Source: an uncultured Crocinitomix sp.
GTDB taxonomy: Bacteria > Bacteroidota > Bacteroidia > Flavobacteriales_D > Crocinitomicaceae
Direction: 5' to 3'
Assembly (NCBI GenBank): GCA_937136425.1
Contig: CAKZON010000111.1
Coordinates: forward strand, 1-60,643
DNA: 60,643 nucleotides
Shown: piece after piece, positions 32,653-40,811 of the stretch
Layout of the letters: the number at the start of each line of letters is the position of its first letter
Position numbering within the stretch: the stretch's first letter is position 1
The notes under the pieces: model-generated
What the model was told of the DNA's origin: nothing
Database searches by the model: none
What the model saw: only the letters and a program-made list of their open reading frames with translations
Made by a program: the position numbers and the translations under genes

Positions 32653-34197
32653 ATGGAAGCAAGAATTCTTTGGGCGGATGATGAAATAGACCTTCTAAAG
32701 CCGCATATTTTGTTCTTAGAGCAGAAAGGTTATGAAATCGACACGATTAATAATGGGTCTGATGCCGTTGATATGGCTGAGGAAAAGCATTATGATATTA
32801 TATTTTTGGACGAGAACATGCCAGGCTTGAATGGGTTAGAAACGTTAGCGAAAATTAAAGCAAATAATAGTAGTGTTCCAATCATCATGATTACTAAAAG
32901 TGAAGAGGAATACATTATGGAAGAGGCTATTGGTGGTCAAATCTCAGATTATTTGATTAAACCAGTAAATCCAAATCAAATATTATTGTCGTTAAAAAAG
33001 AACTTGCTGAAGAAGGACTTAGTGAGTCAAAAAACAACGCATGATTATCAAGTTGAATTCAGGCAAATAGGAATGCGTTTGAATGATAGGCTGGATGTTG
33101 ATGAGTGGGCTGATATTTATAAAAAGCTTGTGAATTGGGAGATTAAATTGGAGGAATCCAATGATGAGAGCATGAAGGAGATCTTTGCTATGCAAAAGAA
33201 GGATGCCAATACGCAGTTTTGCAAATTTGTAGATAATAATTACAGAGATTGGATTGATGGAGATGAAGATCGACCTTTAATGTCTCATGAATTATTAAAA
33301 TCTCGCGTGTTTGATTCTGTTGGAAAAGAACCTGTTTTTTTAATTGTAATCGATAATTTAAGGTACGATCAATGGGCAGTTTTAAAACCATTGATTAGCG
33401 AATACTTTAATGTTGATAATGAAGAGTTGTTTTATTCAATTTTGCCAACAGCAACACATTATGCTCGAAATGCAATTTTTTCTGGAATGATGCCAAGTGA
33501 GATTGAAAAGCGTCATCCAGATTTATGGTTGAATGAGAATGATGAGGGAGGTAAAAACATGCATGAAGAGGAGTTGCTAAGGGCAAATTTGAAACGAAAT
33601 AGCAAGCATGTAAAAATGTCTTACAATAAAGTGGTGAAATTAGATTTTGCTAAGCGCCTAGTAGACCGCTTTAATGATTTATTACAGAATGACCTAAACG
33701 TAATTGTTTACAATTTTGTTGATATGCTTTCGCATGCTCGAACAGAAATGGAAGTAATTAAGGAGTTAGCGGATGATGAATCTGCTTATAGATCTTTAAC
33801 AAAATCTTGGTTTAATCATTCTCCTTTAAGAGACATTTTTAAGAAAATTTCAGAGAAAGGAATTAAGACTTATTTAACTACCGATCATGGAACAATTCGT
33901 GTAGACACTCCTGTTAAAATTGTGGGGGATAAACATACCAATACGAATTTACGTTATAAGGTGGGGAAAAACTTGAGTTATAAGGAAAAAGATGTGATTG
34001 TGTCTAGCGATCCTGCATCCATTAAATTGCCAAAAACTAATGTAAGTTCAAACTTTATTTTCGCTAAAGAAAATGACTTTTTTGCTTATCCAAATAATTT
34101 CAATTATTACGCCAATTATTATAAGGATACATTCCAGCATGGAGGTGTTTCGTTAGAAGAAATCATAATTCCGTTTGTTGAATTGTCTGCGAAATAA
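32653..34197 (+). CDS. porX: T9SS response regulator PorX (receiver + PglZ domain)
   Basis: PorX, with the sensor PorY, controls T9SS genes. Residues ~1-120 form a receiver domain with acidic pair Asp9/Asp10, phosphoacceptor Asp53 ('DIIFLDENMPGLNG') and the switch Thr/Lys in 'IMITKS' and 'YLIKPVNP'. A helical linker leads to a PglZ domain (about 205-510) of the alkaline-phosphatase fold, with 'LPTATHYARNAIFSGMMP' (Thr nucleophile), 'VDMLSHART' and 'TTDHGTIRV'. The PglZ domain of PorX is reported to cut oligonucleotides. There is no DNA-binding output domain. Length 514 is normal. The gene leads the run porX-tsaE-ald, a neighbourhood familiar in the phylum. No porY is in the window. Confidence 0.94.
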   Translation: MEARILWADDEIDLLKPHILFLEQKGYEIDTINNGSDAVDMAEEKHYDIIFLDENMPGLNGLETLAKIKANNSSVPIIMITKSEEEYIMEEAIGGQISDYLIKPVNPNQILLSLKKNLLKKDLVSQKTTHDYQVEFRQIGMRLNDRLDVDEWADIYKKLVNWEIKLEESNDESMKEIFAMQKKDANTQFCKFVDNNYRDWIDGDEDRPLMSHELLKSRVFDSVGKEPVFLIVIDNLRYDQWAVLKPLISEYFNVDNEELFYSILPTATHYARNAIFSGMMPSEIEKRHPDLWLNENDEGGKNMHEEELLRANLKRNSKHVKMSYNKVVKLDFAKRLVDRFNDLLQNDLNVIVYNFVDMLSHARTEMEVIKELADDESAYRSLTKSWFNHSPLRDIFKKISEKGIKTYLTTDHGTIRVDTPVKIVGDKHTNTNLRYKVGKNLSYKEKDVIVSSDPASIKLPKTNVSSNFIFAKENDFFAYPNNFNYYANYYKDTFQHGGVSLEEIIIPFVELSAK

Positions 34198-34221
34198 TTT
34201 TTAAGCTCAAACTTTTTATTT

Positions 34222-34229
34222 TATCTTTG
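34222..34229 (+). promoter_or_regulatory. TAnnTTTG -7 box before tsaE
   Basis: TATCTTTG, a perfect -7 match, lies in the 46-bp gap between porX and tsaE, 14 bases before the tsaE ATG. It would give tsaE and ald a promoter of their own. An AGGTGA just before the ATG may be a ribosome binding site. Confidence 0.45.
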
Positions 34230-34243
34230 ATAAAAGCAGGTGA

Positions 34244-34657
34244 ATGAGGTTTGTATTATCAAGTTTGGAGGATATTGACAAAGTTGCTCCGGAATTTATA
34301 GCAGCACTTGGCGACCATAAAATGGTAGCATTTCATGGTGAAATGGGGGCGGGTAAAACCACGTTCATAAATGGTCTTTTGTCACATATGGCAATAGAGG
34401 ATCATGTCTCATCTCCTACTTTTTCAATTGTAAACGAATATTTCTCAGAATCGTACGGCAAAGTTTATCATTTTGATTTTTATAGAATTGAAGATGAAAT
34501 GGAAGCGTTAGATATTGGAGTAGAGGAGATTTTTGAAGAAAACGCCTATTGTTTTATGGAGTGGCCTGAACGAATAGATAACCTTATTCCTGAAAATTGC
34601 GTATCTGTTCATATAGAATTAGATAAAGCTGTACGAATAATCCATTTAGAATTATGA
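34244..34657 (+). CDS. tsaE: tRNA threonylcarbamoyladenosine biosynthesis ATPase TsaE
   Basis: TsaE is the ATPase that helps the TsaB-TsaD complex make t6A at position 37 of ANN-decoding tRNAs. The 137 residues hold Walker A 'FHGEMGAGKTTFINGL' (about 29-44), the switch 'VSSPTFSIVNEY', 'VYHFDFYRIEDEMEALDIG' and the Walker-B-like 'CFMEWPERIDNLIP'. It is full length. The stop overlaps the ald start as ATGA. Confidence 0.95.
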   Translation: MRFVLSSLEDIDKVAPEFIAALGDHKMVAFHGEMGAGKTTFINGLLSHMAIEDHVSSPTFSIVNEYFSESYGKVYHFDFYRIEDEMEALDIGVEEIFEENAYCFMEWPERIDNLIPENCVSVHIELDKAVRIIHLEL

Positions 34658-35868
34658 TGACCGACCCGGAAACGCTGAAAGCACTGATGAAAGAAGGAAG
34701 CCTTTTGCCACAAGAAGAAATGTTAGCAATTGGAAGGAAGAAAGGGAAATTGACAGTTGGAATTCCTAAGGAAACAACCTATCAAGAGTGCCGAGTAGCA
34801 TTAAACCCGGAAGCCGTGGAGTTTCTTGTTAGCAATGGACATCACATTGTTGTTGAAACTGGTGCGGGTAAAGCGTCTCGATACGAGGATGTTGATTATT
34901 CTGAAGCTGGAGCAGAAATAGCTTACCAAAAAGAGAAAGTATTCCAATCAAATATAATTTTAAAAGTAGCGCCACCGTCTGATGACGAAATTGAAATGAT
35001 GCCTGGTAATCAGACATTGATTTCTGCATTGCAATTAACCTTGCAGCCGAAAAAAACGCTGGTTAGCTTAATGAATAAAAAAATTACTGCAATTGCTTGG
35101 GATTATATTCAGGACGATCATACGATTTTCCCTGTTGTTAGAGCTATGGGGGAAATTGCAGGAAATACTTCTATATTAATTGCTTCTGAATTACTTTCTG
35201 ACTATAAAACTGGAAAAGGAATAATGATGGGAGGAGTTGCTGGTGTGCAACCTTCTGAAGTGGTGATTTTAGGTGCTGGAACGGTAGGAGAATATGCTTG
35301 TAGAACAGCGTTAGGACTTGGAGCTTCAGTTAAAGTTTTTGATAGTTCAATTTCAAAATTGCGTCGATTGCATAATGATATTGGAAGTCGAGTTTATAGT
35401 TCGGTTATTCAACCTAAATTATTAAGTAAAGCCTTGCAACGCGCAGACGTGGTTATTGGTGCTATTCGCGCGCCATTTGGACGTACACCGTGCGTGGTTA
35501 CTGAAACTATGGTGGAAAACATGAAGCCCGGTTCTGTAATTGTGGACGTTAGTATTGATCAAGGTGGTTGTTTTGAAACTTCCCGAGTGACAAATCATGA
35601 TGCGCCAACTTATTTGAAGCACGGCGTGATTCACTATTGTGTTCCAAATATTGCTTCGCGTGTATCTAGAACGGCATCAATTGCTTTAAGTAATATCTTT
35701 TCTCCAATTCTTTTAGATATGGGAGAGCAAGGTGGATGTAAGGGAATGATTTTGAAAGACCATGGTTTTAGAAGCGGTGTTTATATCTATCAAGGGAAAT
35801 TAACAAGCCAGATTTTAGGTAAAGTATTCGATTTGGAATACAAGAATATTGAATGGTTGCTGCAATAA
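34654..35868 (+). CDS. ald: Alanine dehydrogenase
   Basis: The 404-residue enzyme belongs to the alanine dehydrogenase/PntA family, which interconverts alanine with pyruvate and ammonia using NAD. The substrate domain starts at 'LTVGIPKETTYQECRVALNP' (about 34-53), and the NAD domain has 'EVVILGAGTVGEYACRTALG'; 'VDVSIDQGGCFETSR' and 'HYCVPNIASRVSRTAS' are standard. A further ~33 residues precede the usual start, so the protein is a little longer than the ~370-residue norm. The ATG overlaps the tsaE stop; a second ATG follows immediately. The Arg/Lys residues that bind pyruvate are present. Confidence 0.92.
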   Translation: MMTDPETLKALMKEGSLLPQEEMLAIGRKKGKLTVGIPKETTYQECRVALNPEAVEFLVSNGHHIVVETGAGKASRYEDVDYSEAGAEIAYQKEKVFQSNIILKVAPPSDDEIEMMPGNQTLISALQLTLQPKKTLVSLMNKKITAIAWDYIQDDHTIFPVVRAMGEIAGNTSILIASELLSDYKTGKGIMMGGVAGVQPSEVVILGAGTVGEYACRTALGLGASVKVFDSSISKLRRLHNDIGSRVYSSVIQPKLLSKALQRADVVIGAIRAPFGRTPCVVTETMVENMKPGSVIVDVSIDQGGCFETSRVTNHDAPTYLKHGVIHYCVPNIASRVSRTASIALSNIFSPILLDMGEQGGCKGMILKDHGFRSGVYIYQGKLTSQILGKVFDLEYKNIEWLLQ

Positions 35869-35878
35869 TTCTCCAGCA

Positions 35879-36163
35879 ATGTCCTCTATTGATGAATTAA
35901 TCCAAGAGCTTGACTTGGCAGAACAATTGGTCGCTGAATTTTCCGGTGGGTATTCTGAAGATTTTATGTCGGCAGAAGAATTTCATAAAGCTTTAAAAAT
36001 AAGTATCGAAAAATTGAAAGGTGGCGATTTTTCAGTAATAAATGAATTGTGGTTTTGGTTTGCACCAACCTGTTCTTGGGATGATTTTGTTGGAATGGAA
36101 GGGTTAGATCTTGGAAACTCCATTCATGCTAGGCTGAGCGCCCTAAAGAATTTAAACACATAA
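35879..36163 (+). CDS. Small acidic protein of unknown function
   Basis: The ATG at 35879, 11 bases after the ald stop, gives 94 residues; an earlier ATG in the same frame overlaps ald and adds a Cys-rich leader that looks uncoded. The protein is mostly helical and soluble ('IDELIQELDLAEQLVAEFSG') and ends with an aromatic stretch 'VINELWFWFAPTCSWDDFVG'. There is no signal peptide. It resembles small uncharacterised proteins and I cannot name a family. It is the fourth gene of the porX-tsaE-ald run. Its stop is 4 bp from the stop of the convergent lipoprotein gene. Confidence 0.7.
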   Translation: MSSIDELIQELDLAEQLVAEFSGGYSEDFMSAEEFHKALKISIEKLKGGDFSVINELWFWFAPTCSWDDFVGMEGLDLGNSIHARLSALKNLNT

Positions 36164-36167
36164 AAGT

Positions 36168-36803
36168 CTAGTTCTTCAAAGGTCCCAATTTATCTTGCGT
36201 TTTCGATCTGATAATAGTTGTGTCATTCAGTAGAGTATTCGGTAAACTCAAGTGCCAAGCAGTAGAATCGTTGCGCTTGAAATTGTTTTGCATTAGTTTT
36301 CTTAAATATCTGTTTTTGCCTTTTTTATAATAACCGTTTTCAAAGTTTACGTATGCCTCTCCAGAACTCCATCCTTCCCAATTAACTGTTGCATTAACAA
36401 TTTGTGATGAATCTTTCACCATTGTATCGTTTGTCCATGACCAACTCATAGGGTAATGATCATAGATAAAATAGAGCTTATTGTTCTTTTTTAAATAAGC
36501 TTCATATAAACGCAGTTTGTACGCATAGTTAATGGTGTCTCCTTTCGGATAGACCACGCGATAATCATAAACTAAAATTGTATCCCCTTTAATTACTGAT
36601 TTTCGCATTTCTGCAAATCCTGAGTTTTGTGGCATGCAACCAGTTCCTAAATATTCAAATTTTGTGAAAGAGGAATCGTTAATATGAATTTCTTCAGGAC
36701 TACTGCCTGAGTAATGAACGCTGTGCCAATAAGAAGTGTTAGTGCAGGAATATATTACTATAACAAGCAATATTGATATGATATATGAAATTTTACTGTC
36801 CAT
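36168..36803 (-). CDS. Putative lipoprotein, tandem paralogue 3
   Basis: This 211-residue protein of unknown function has a lipoprotein signal (lipobox 'VIYSCTNTSYW', Cys about 20). It shares a common plan with the two upstream genes: Cys, then S/T-Y-W or T-H-W, an 'EI-x-DSSF' strand, a 'GDTILVYDY' strand, a 'KKNNKLYFIYDHYP' strand, 'VNWEGW', 'KKGKNRYLRKL' and a closing 'SLPNTLLNDTTI'. Beta-rich and probably periplasm- or surface-facing. It overlaps the middle paralogue by 11 bp, so all three are co-translated. Confidence 0.75.
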   Translation of the reverse strand: MDSKISYIISILLVIVIYSCTNTSYWHSVHYSGSSPEEIHINDSSFTKFEYLGTGCMPQNSGFAEMRKSVIKGDTILVYDYRVVYPKGDTINYAYKLRLYEAYLKKNNKLYFIYDHYPMSWSWTNDTMVKDSSQIVNATVNWEGWSSGEAYVNFENGYYKKGKNRYLRKLMQNNFKRNDSTAWHLSLPNTLLNDTTIIRSKTQDKLGPLKN

Positions 36804-37455
36804 TGTTTTTTAGGGGGCCGTTATAATCAACCTTTGTATTTCTTGTATAGGTTGAATCGTTTAATCTTATTTTAGGATAATCAATTGTCCACCGAATCGA
36901 ATCAATTCCATTTCTGTTTTGAATAATCTTCGTTCGCAAAGCTTCGTATTTTCCTTTTTTATGAAAATCTCCACCATAGTTAATATAGGCCTCGTTTCCA
37001 TTCCAGCCATTCCAATTAACGGAGAAAGATTCTACTGTTGAAGAGTCAATATCTTCCAAGTTATTCTCAGCCAAAGATGAGTATGAATGCAAACGTGGGT
37101 AGTCATTGTAGATAGGGTAGAGCTTTTTACCTTTATTTAAGAAGGCCATGTAAATTATTGGGCGCAGGACATATAAATTACTATCAGTCTCAGATTCTAA
37201 ATATTTTAAATTATAAACGAATAAAGTGTCACCATTAAAGTTTGATTTATAAATATCACAATAAGCATTATTGCTAAGTAGGCATCCGCTCCATGAATAG
37301 TAATATTCAGCAAATGAAGTGTCCGTTATTTGAATCTCGGTTGTATAAGGTGGTGCATCTTCGTATGATAAAGAGCCTGATGTCCAATGAGTGACATTGG
37401 AGCAGCCCAATAAAACAAATACGCAAAACAACGGTATGAAAGGATTCATTTTCAT
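36793..37455 (-). CDS. Putative lipoprotein, tandem paralogue 2
   Basis: A 220-residue lipoprotein candidate (lipobox 'CVFVLLGCSNVTHW', Cys about 18). Corresponding blocks are 'TEIQITDTSFAEYYYS', 'FNGDTLFVYNLKY', 'KGKKLYPIYNDYPR', 'VNWNGWNGNEAYINYGG', 'KKGKYEALRTKI' and 'YPKIRLNDSTYTRN'. Identity to its neighbours seems moderate, so the duplications are not recent. No known domain is recognised. It overlaps the first paralogue by 4 bp and the third by 11 bp. Confidence 0.75.
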   Translation of the reverse strand: MKMNPFIPLFCVFVLLGCSNVTHWTSGSLSYEDAPPYTTEIQITDTSFAEYYYSWSGCLLSNNAYCDIYKSNFNGDTLFVYNLKYLESETDSNLYVLRPIIYMAFLNKGKKLYPIYNDYPRLHSYSSLAENNLEDIDSSTVESFSVNWNGWNGNEAYINYGGDFHKKGKYEALRTKIIQNRNGIDSIRWTIDYPKIRLNDSTYTRNTKVDYNGPLKNNGQ

Positions 37456-38138
37456 CTTAGATTAACAAATTTACCCTTTTTACTTTGGAGCGTGCCATGT
37501 TTTGCAAACCAACCTATTTGACTTATTGTTGTGTCATTGATGTAATTAGTAGGAAGTTTAATTTCCCATAAAGTTGAGTCAGTGAGGTTGTTTTGATTAT
37601 CAATTATCTTACGCAGTTTTTTATCTTTCCCCTTTTTATGTTTTATACCATGCATGTCCATGTAGATAACAGTGCTATCCGCTCCAGTCCAATTTACATA
37701 AGATTTACTAACGCGAGAATGATCTAACTTCCCCAAATAGTCCGAATCTTCTTCATTGTAGAAGTATTTAAAATCTGCTTTTGGATAAATGGGAGGATAT
37801 TTCCAATAGATAGGATAGAGCCCTTTCCCTTTTCTTAAGAATGCAAAAATAATACGACGTTGGTAATGCCAAGTTTCGCTATTCTCAATTTTATTAATTG
37901 GATAAATTTCATAAACGATTAATGTATCACCTAGAAATTCAGAATTGAAAATCTGGATATCACCTCGATTGTTACGCTTATCATAACTGCAGATGGTAAA
38001 TGTTGAGTCTGAAATTTGAATTTCTGCGGTATTTGGGCCACCTATTGGTGAAATACGATCAATTTTCCAATAAGATGTACCAGAGCAACTAAATATTAAA
38101 ATAAATAATAGTGCATATAAAAATTTCAAGTTGTACAT
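37452..38138 (-). CDS. Putative lipoprotein, tandem paralogue 1
   Basis: A 228-residue lipoprotein candidate (lipobox 'LLFILIFSCSGTSYW', Cys about 18), the first of the three. It shows the same order of blocks: 'TAEIQISDSTFTICSY', 'FLGDTLIVYEIYP', 'RKGKGLYPIYWKYPP', 'VNWTG', 'KKGKDKKLRKII' and 'LPTNYINDTTI'. The start ATG lies only 16 bases after the glyA terminator hairpin, and no -7 box is visible between, so transcription may depend on readthrough or on an unrecognised promoter. Confidence 0.75.
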   Translation of the reverse strand: MYNLKFLYALLFILIFSCSGTSYWKIDRISPIGGPNTAEIQISDSTFTICSYDKRNNRGDIQIFNSEFLGDTLIVYEIYPINKIENSETWHYQRRIIFAFLRKGKGLYPIYWKYPPIYPKADFKYFYNEEDSDYLGKLDHSRVSKSYVNWTGADSTVIYMDMHGIKHKKGKDKKLRKIIDNQNNLTDSTLWEIKLPTNYINDTTISQIGWFAKHGTLQSKKGKFVNLR

Positions 38139-38153
38139 CTTCGGGTTTGGACA

Positions 38154-38188
38154 TAAAAAAAGCCCTAACGTATAACGTCAGAGCTTTT
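38154..38188 (-). terminator. Terminator of glyA
   Basis: Arms AAAAGCCCTAACGT and ACGTCAGAGCTTTT pair with two mismatches, and a T-run follows on the minus strand, 20 bases behind the glyA stop. Confidence 0.85.
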
Positions 38189-38207
38189 GATTTTGTTAAA
38201 TGACATT

Positions 38208-39482
38208 TTACCAAGTGAATAACGGTAAATTGCTCATTAAAGTGTGCACTTCATTTTTAATATTTGCTAATTCGGCATCATTGTCTTTATTCATTAAAGC
38301 CCGATCAATTAAATCAACAATAGTGTCAATTTGATCTTCTTTAATTCCACGTGTTGTAATGGCTGCTGTTCCAATTCTTATTCCTGAAGTTACAAAAGGA
38401 GATTCAGTATCAAACGGAACCATATTTTTGTTAACAGTTATTTCAGCCTTAACAAGTGCATTTTCAGCATCTTTTCCATTAAGACCTTTTGAGCGTAAAT
38501 CTATTAACATAGAGTGGTTATCTGTTCCGCCCGAAATAATGTCATAGCCTTTACCAACTAGTAATGCAGCCATTTTTTGTGCGTTAGAAACCACTTGGCG
38601 CATATAAGTTTTATATTCTTCTGTATTAGCTTCTTCAAAAGCAACAGCTTTAGCCGCAATTACATGCTCTAATGGTCCTCCTTGGCTTCCAGGGAAAACA
38701 GCCGAGTCTAATAAAGAACTCATTTTTCTAACAGTACCTTTTCTTGTTGTAATACCCCATGGGTTTTCAAAATCATGGCGCAGCATAATAACGCCACCTC
38801 TTGGCCCTCTTAAGGTTTTGTGTGTTGTTGTTGTAACAATGTGGCAATGCTCAAAAGGATCGTTTAAAATACCTGCAGCGATTAAACCTGCTGGGTGAGA
38901 AATATCAGCTAAAATTACAGCGCCGCATTTATCTGCAATTGCTCTAATTCTGGCGTAGTCCCAATCACGAGAATAAGCAGAAGCACCACAAATAATCAAT
39001 TTTGGACGCTCTTTTAAAGCAATTTCCTCCATTTGATCATAATCAACATATCCTGTTTCTTTTTTTACTCCGTAAAAGAAATTAGTGAATCGTTTACCTG
39101 AAAAGTTAACTGGAGAACCATGTGTTAAATGTCCACCATGCGAAAGGTCAAAACCTAAAATGCCGTCACCAGGTTGCAAACAAGCAAGTGTTACTGCATA
39201 GTTAGCTTGAGAACCTGCATGAGGTTGAACGTTTGCCCAAGTTACATTGAATAGTTTTTTTAATCTTTCAATTGCTAAATTTTCAACTTGATCAACAACT
39301 TCACATCCGCCATAATAACGTTTACCTGGAAGACCTTCGGCGTATTTATTTGTTAAAACAGAACCCATGGCTTCCATTACCTGGTCGCTCACAAAATTCT
39401 CTGACGCAATTAACTCAATCCCCTCAAGTTGGCGTTTGTTTTCTTTTTCAATTAAATCAAAAATGGCGGTATCTCTAGACAT
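38208..39482 (-). CDS. glyA: Serine hydroxymethyltransferase
   Basis: GlyA is a PLP enzyme that converts serine and tetrahydrofolate to glycine and methylene-tetrahydrofolate. The 424 residues are full length and highly conserved: 'IELIASENFVSDQVMEAMGS', 'NKYAEGLPGKRYYGGCE', 'NVQPHAGSQAN' and 'VTTTTHKTLRGPRGG', which holds the PLP Lys. It has its own promoter and terminator, so it is a single-gene unit between the exosortase locus and the lipoprotein trio. Confidence 0.97.
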   Translation of the reverse strand: MSRDTAIFDLIEKENKRQLEGIELIASENFVSDQVMEAMGSVLTNKYAEGLPGKRYYGGCEVVDQVENLAIERLKKLFNVTWANVQPHAGSQANYAVTLACLQPGDGILGFDLSHGGHLTHGSPVNFSGKRFTNFFYGVKKETGYVDYDQMEEIALKERPKLIICGASAYSRDWDYARIRAIADKCGAVILADISHPAGLIAAGILNDPFEHCHIVTTTTHKTLRGPRGGVIMLRHDFENPWGITTRKGTVRKMSSLLDSAVFPGSQGGPLEHVIAAKAVAFEEANTEEYKTYMRQVVSNAQKMAALLVGKGYDIISGGTDNHSMLIDLRSKGLNGKDAENALVKAEITVNKNMVPFDTESPFVTSGIRIGTAAITTRGIKEDQIDTIVDLIDRALMNKDNDAELANIKNEVHTLMSNLPLFTW

Positions 39483-39496
39483 AAAATCGTTTTTAA

Positions 39497-39504
39497 CAAA
39501 AATA
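39497..39504 (-). promoter_or_regulatory. TAnnTTTG -7 box of glyA
   Basis: TATTTTTG on the minus strand matches the -7 consensus, 14 bases before the glyA ATG. A TTG lies 15 bases upstream of it, a little closer than typical. Confidence 0.5.
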
Positions 39505-39518
39505 TAAAATTGTTTAAA

Positions 39519-39983
39519 TCAATCGCTCTTTATCTGTGGTAAAAACTTAAAGAGTACAAAAAGAATCATAAGCGGAATAAAGGATTGAACCATCCCCATA
39601 ATCGCCCTAATTGGACCATAAAGAATTTCACCGTATCCTGTAATCGCACCAGTAGTATAGAGTAGTCCTGCAATACAAAATAAAGTGACAAAAAGAAAGA
39701 TAACCGTTTGATTAAAACTCTTATTGTTAAAGTAAATTTTAACCGTTAAGTATGTAAGTGTGAAAAAAAGAAGGCTAAATACAAGCGTAAGTACCCACTT
39801 TAAAGTTAGGATTTCTGATGGAGTCCATTCTACCAAGAACATGAATTCATCTCGTGCGGCATTCATTCTGCCATTGGTTAAAGTTAAATATACCCAATTG
39901 ATGTTTTCAAACAAATAGCCGCGTAAAAATCCGAGCAAAACAATGCCGATTGAAAGCAATATGGTAATTGCTTTTTTACTCAT
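39519..39983 (-). CDS. Exosortase-associated membrane protein
   Basis: This 154-residue protein has about four hydrophobic segments (near 7-24, 61-82, 91-112 and 122-146). It overlaps the exosortase gene by 8 bp. Bacteroidota exosortases are regularly followed by a small membrane protein of this size (the XrtF- or XrtX-associated families), and its position and topology fit. The sequence alone gives no catalytic motif. Its role in the family is unknown; it may assist folding or substrate delivery to the exosortase. Function is inferred from context. Confidence 0.7.
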   Translation of the reverse strand: MSKKAITILLSIGIVLLGFLRGYLFENINWVYLTLTNGRMNAARDEFMFLVEWTPSEILTLKWVLTLVFSLLFFTLTYLTVKIYFNNKSFNQTVIFLFVTLFCIAGLLYTTGAITGYGEILYGPIRAIMGMVQSFIPLMILFVLFKFLPQIKSD

Positions 39984-40503
39984 ATTGCGAATACTTTTTT
40001 GCCCAAATATACCACAGTAAAAAAATGGCAGCGTATACTATAATTGTAAATGTATAGAGGTGGTTGAAGTCTAAATACCTAGGATAGTAATTATTGATTA
40101 AAACTAAAGCCATAATACGTAAAACATTGACAATATGTATGATCACTAAACCAAGGGGGATGTACCATAGTTTACGTTTTATTTTACCTGGAAAGGCAAC
40201 AATAAAGACAGTGAAAATTGAAAATAATTTAAAGCCATTGCATTCGTCTCCTACCCATATTCCTCGATAGTTTCCTGCGTCTAAGTATAGGACAACGTGA
40301 TCACTTTCAATAGCTATAGAAGTTTCAGTGCCAAAGAGTGTGAAAAAGGATTGCGCTAATTCAACAATATTATAGTTTAGATTATAGTCCCAACTGGTTT
40401 GTGTCTTTATAATCAAATAGTAGAGGAGAAGCCAAGAAGTATATAGAACTCCTGCAACTAATAGAAATTTGACGATCCTATTTTTCTTAATCTGATCTAA
40501 CAT
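39976..40503 (-). CDS. Exosortase/archaeosortase family protein (XrtF/XrtX-like)
   Basis: Exosortases are membrane cysteine transpeptidase-like enzymes that recognise a short C-terminal signal and process it at the cytoplasmic membrane. This 175-residue polytopic protein carries the full triad in the right places: Cys88 in 'GDECNGFKLFSIF', Arg129 in 'IVNVLRIMAL' and His148 in 'FNHLYTF'. The pattern C-N-G, then 'VAFPGKIKRK', then N-V-x-R-I is typical of the small Bacteroidota types. XrtF or XrtX cannot be told apart here. It lies 46 bp behind a tiny protein with a matching C-terminal signal and overlaps its partner gene. Confidence 0.88.
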   Translation of the reverse strand: MLDQIKKNRIVKFLLVAGVLYTSWLLLYYLIIKTQTSWDYNLNYNIVELAQSFFTLFGTETSIAIESDHVVLYLDAGNYRGIWVGDECNGFKLFSIFTVFIVAFPGKIKRKLWYIPLGLVIIHIVNVLRIMALVLINNYYPRYLDFNHLYTFTIIVYAAIFLLWYIWAKKYSQYE

Positions 40504-40549
40504 TGTATCATCTTAAACCGATCAGTACAGTAACTACAGGAAGTAATGT

Positions 40550-40801
40550 CTAAGCAACGTTTTGTTGCTTGCGAGTATAAAGCATACGAACAGCTAAAAC
40601 AAGGCCGGCAATTAATAAGAATGCTAAACCAGAATCAATTGGAACACATTCAGGCTCCCAACATGGAGGAGTTGTTCCAGTTGTACCACCGCCGCCTGGA
40701 GGAGGTCCACCTGGAGGTTGAGCGAACAAAGCCATGTTACTTGCTATGAAAGCAAATGCCAGAGTTATTTTTAATACGCCAAGTTTTGTTCTTTTCTTCA
40801 T
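40550..40801 (-). CDS. Small PID-CTERM-like protein, likely exosortase substrate
   Basis: This 83-residue protein has a signal peptide (about 1-27, ending 'MALFAQ'), a Pro/Gly/Thr-rich spacer (29-46), Cys47 and Cys52, then a tripartite C-terminal signal: motif P-I-D-S-G (54-58), a hydrophobic helix (59-75) and a basic end ('RMLYTRKQQ'). This is the layout of PEP-CTERM-type sorting signals; small Bacteroidota proteins ending in a PID motif plus helix are named PID-CTERM. The mature part is only ~30 residues, too small for an enzyme, so it may be a structural or anchor peptide. It lies 10 bp behind a giant T9SS cargo gene and 46 bp before the exosortase. Confidence 0.8.
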   Translation of the reverse strand: MKKRTKLGVLKITLAFAFIASNMALFAQPPGGPPPGGGGTTGTTPPCWEPECVPIDSGLAFLLIAGLVLAVRMLYTRKQQNVA

Positions 40802-40811
40802 TCTTATTCCT

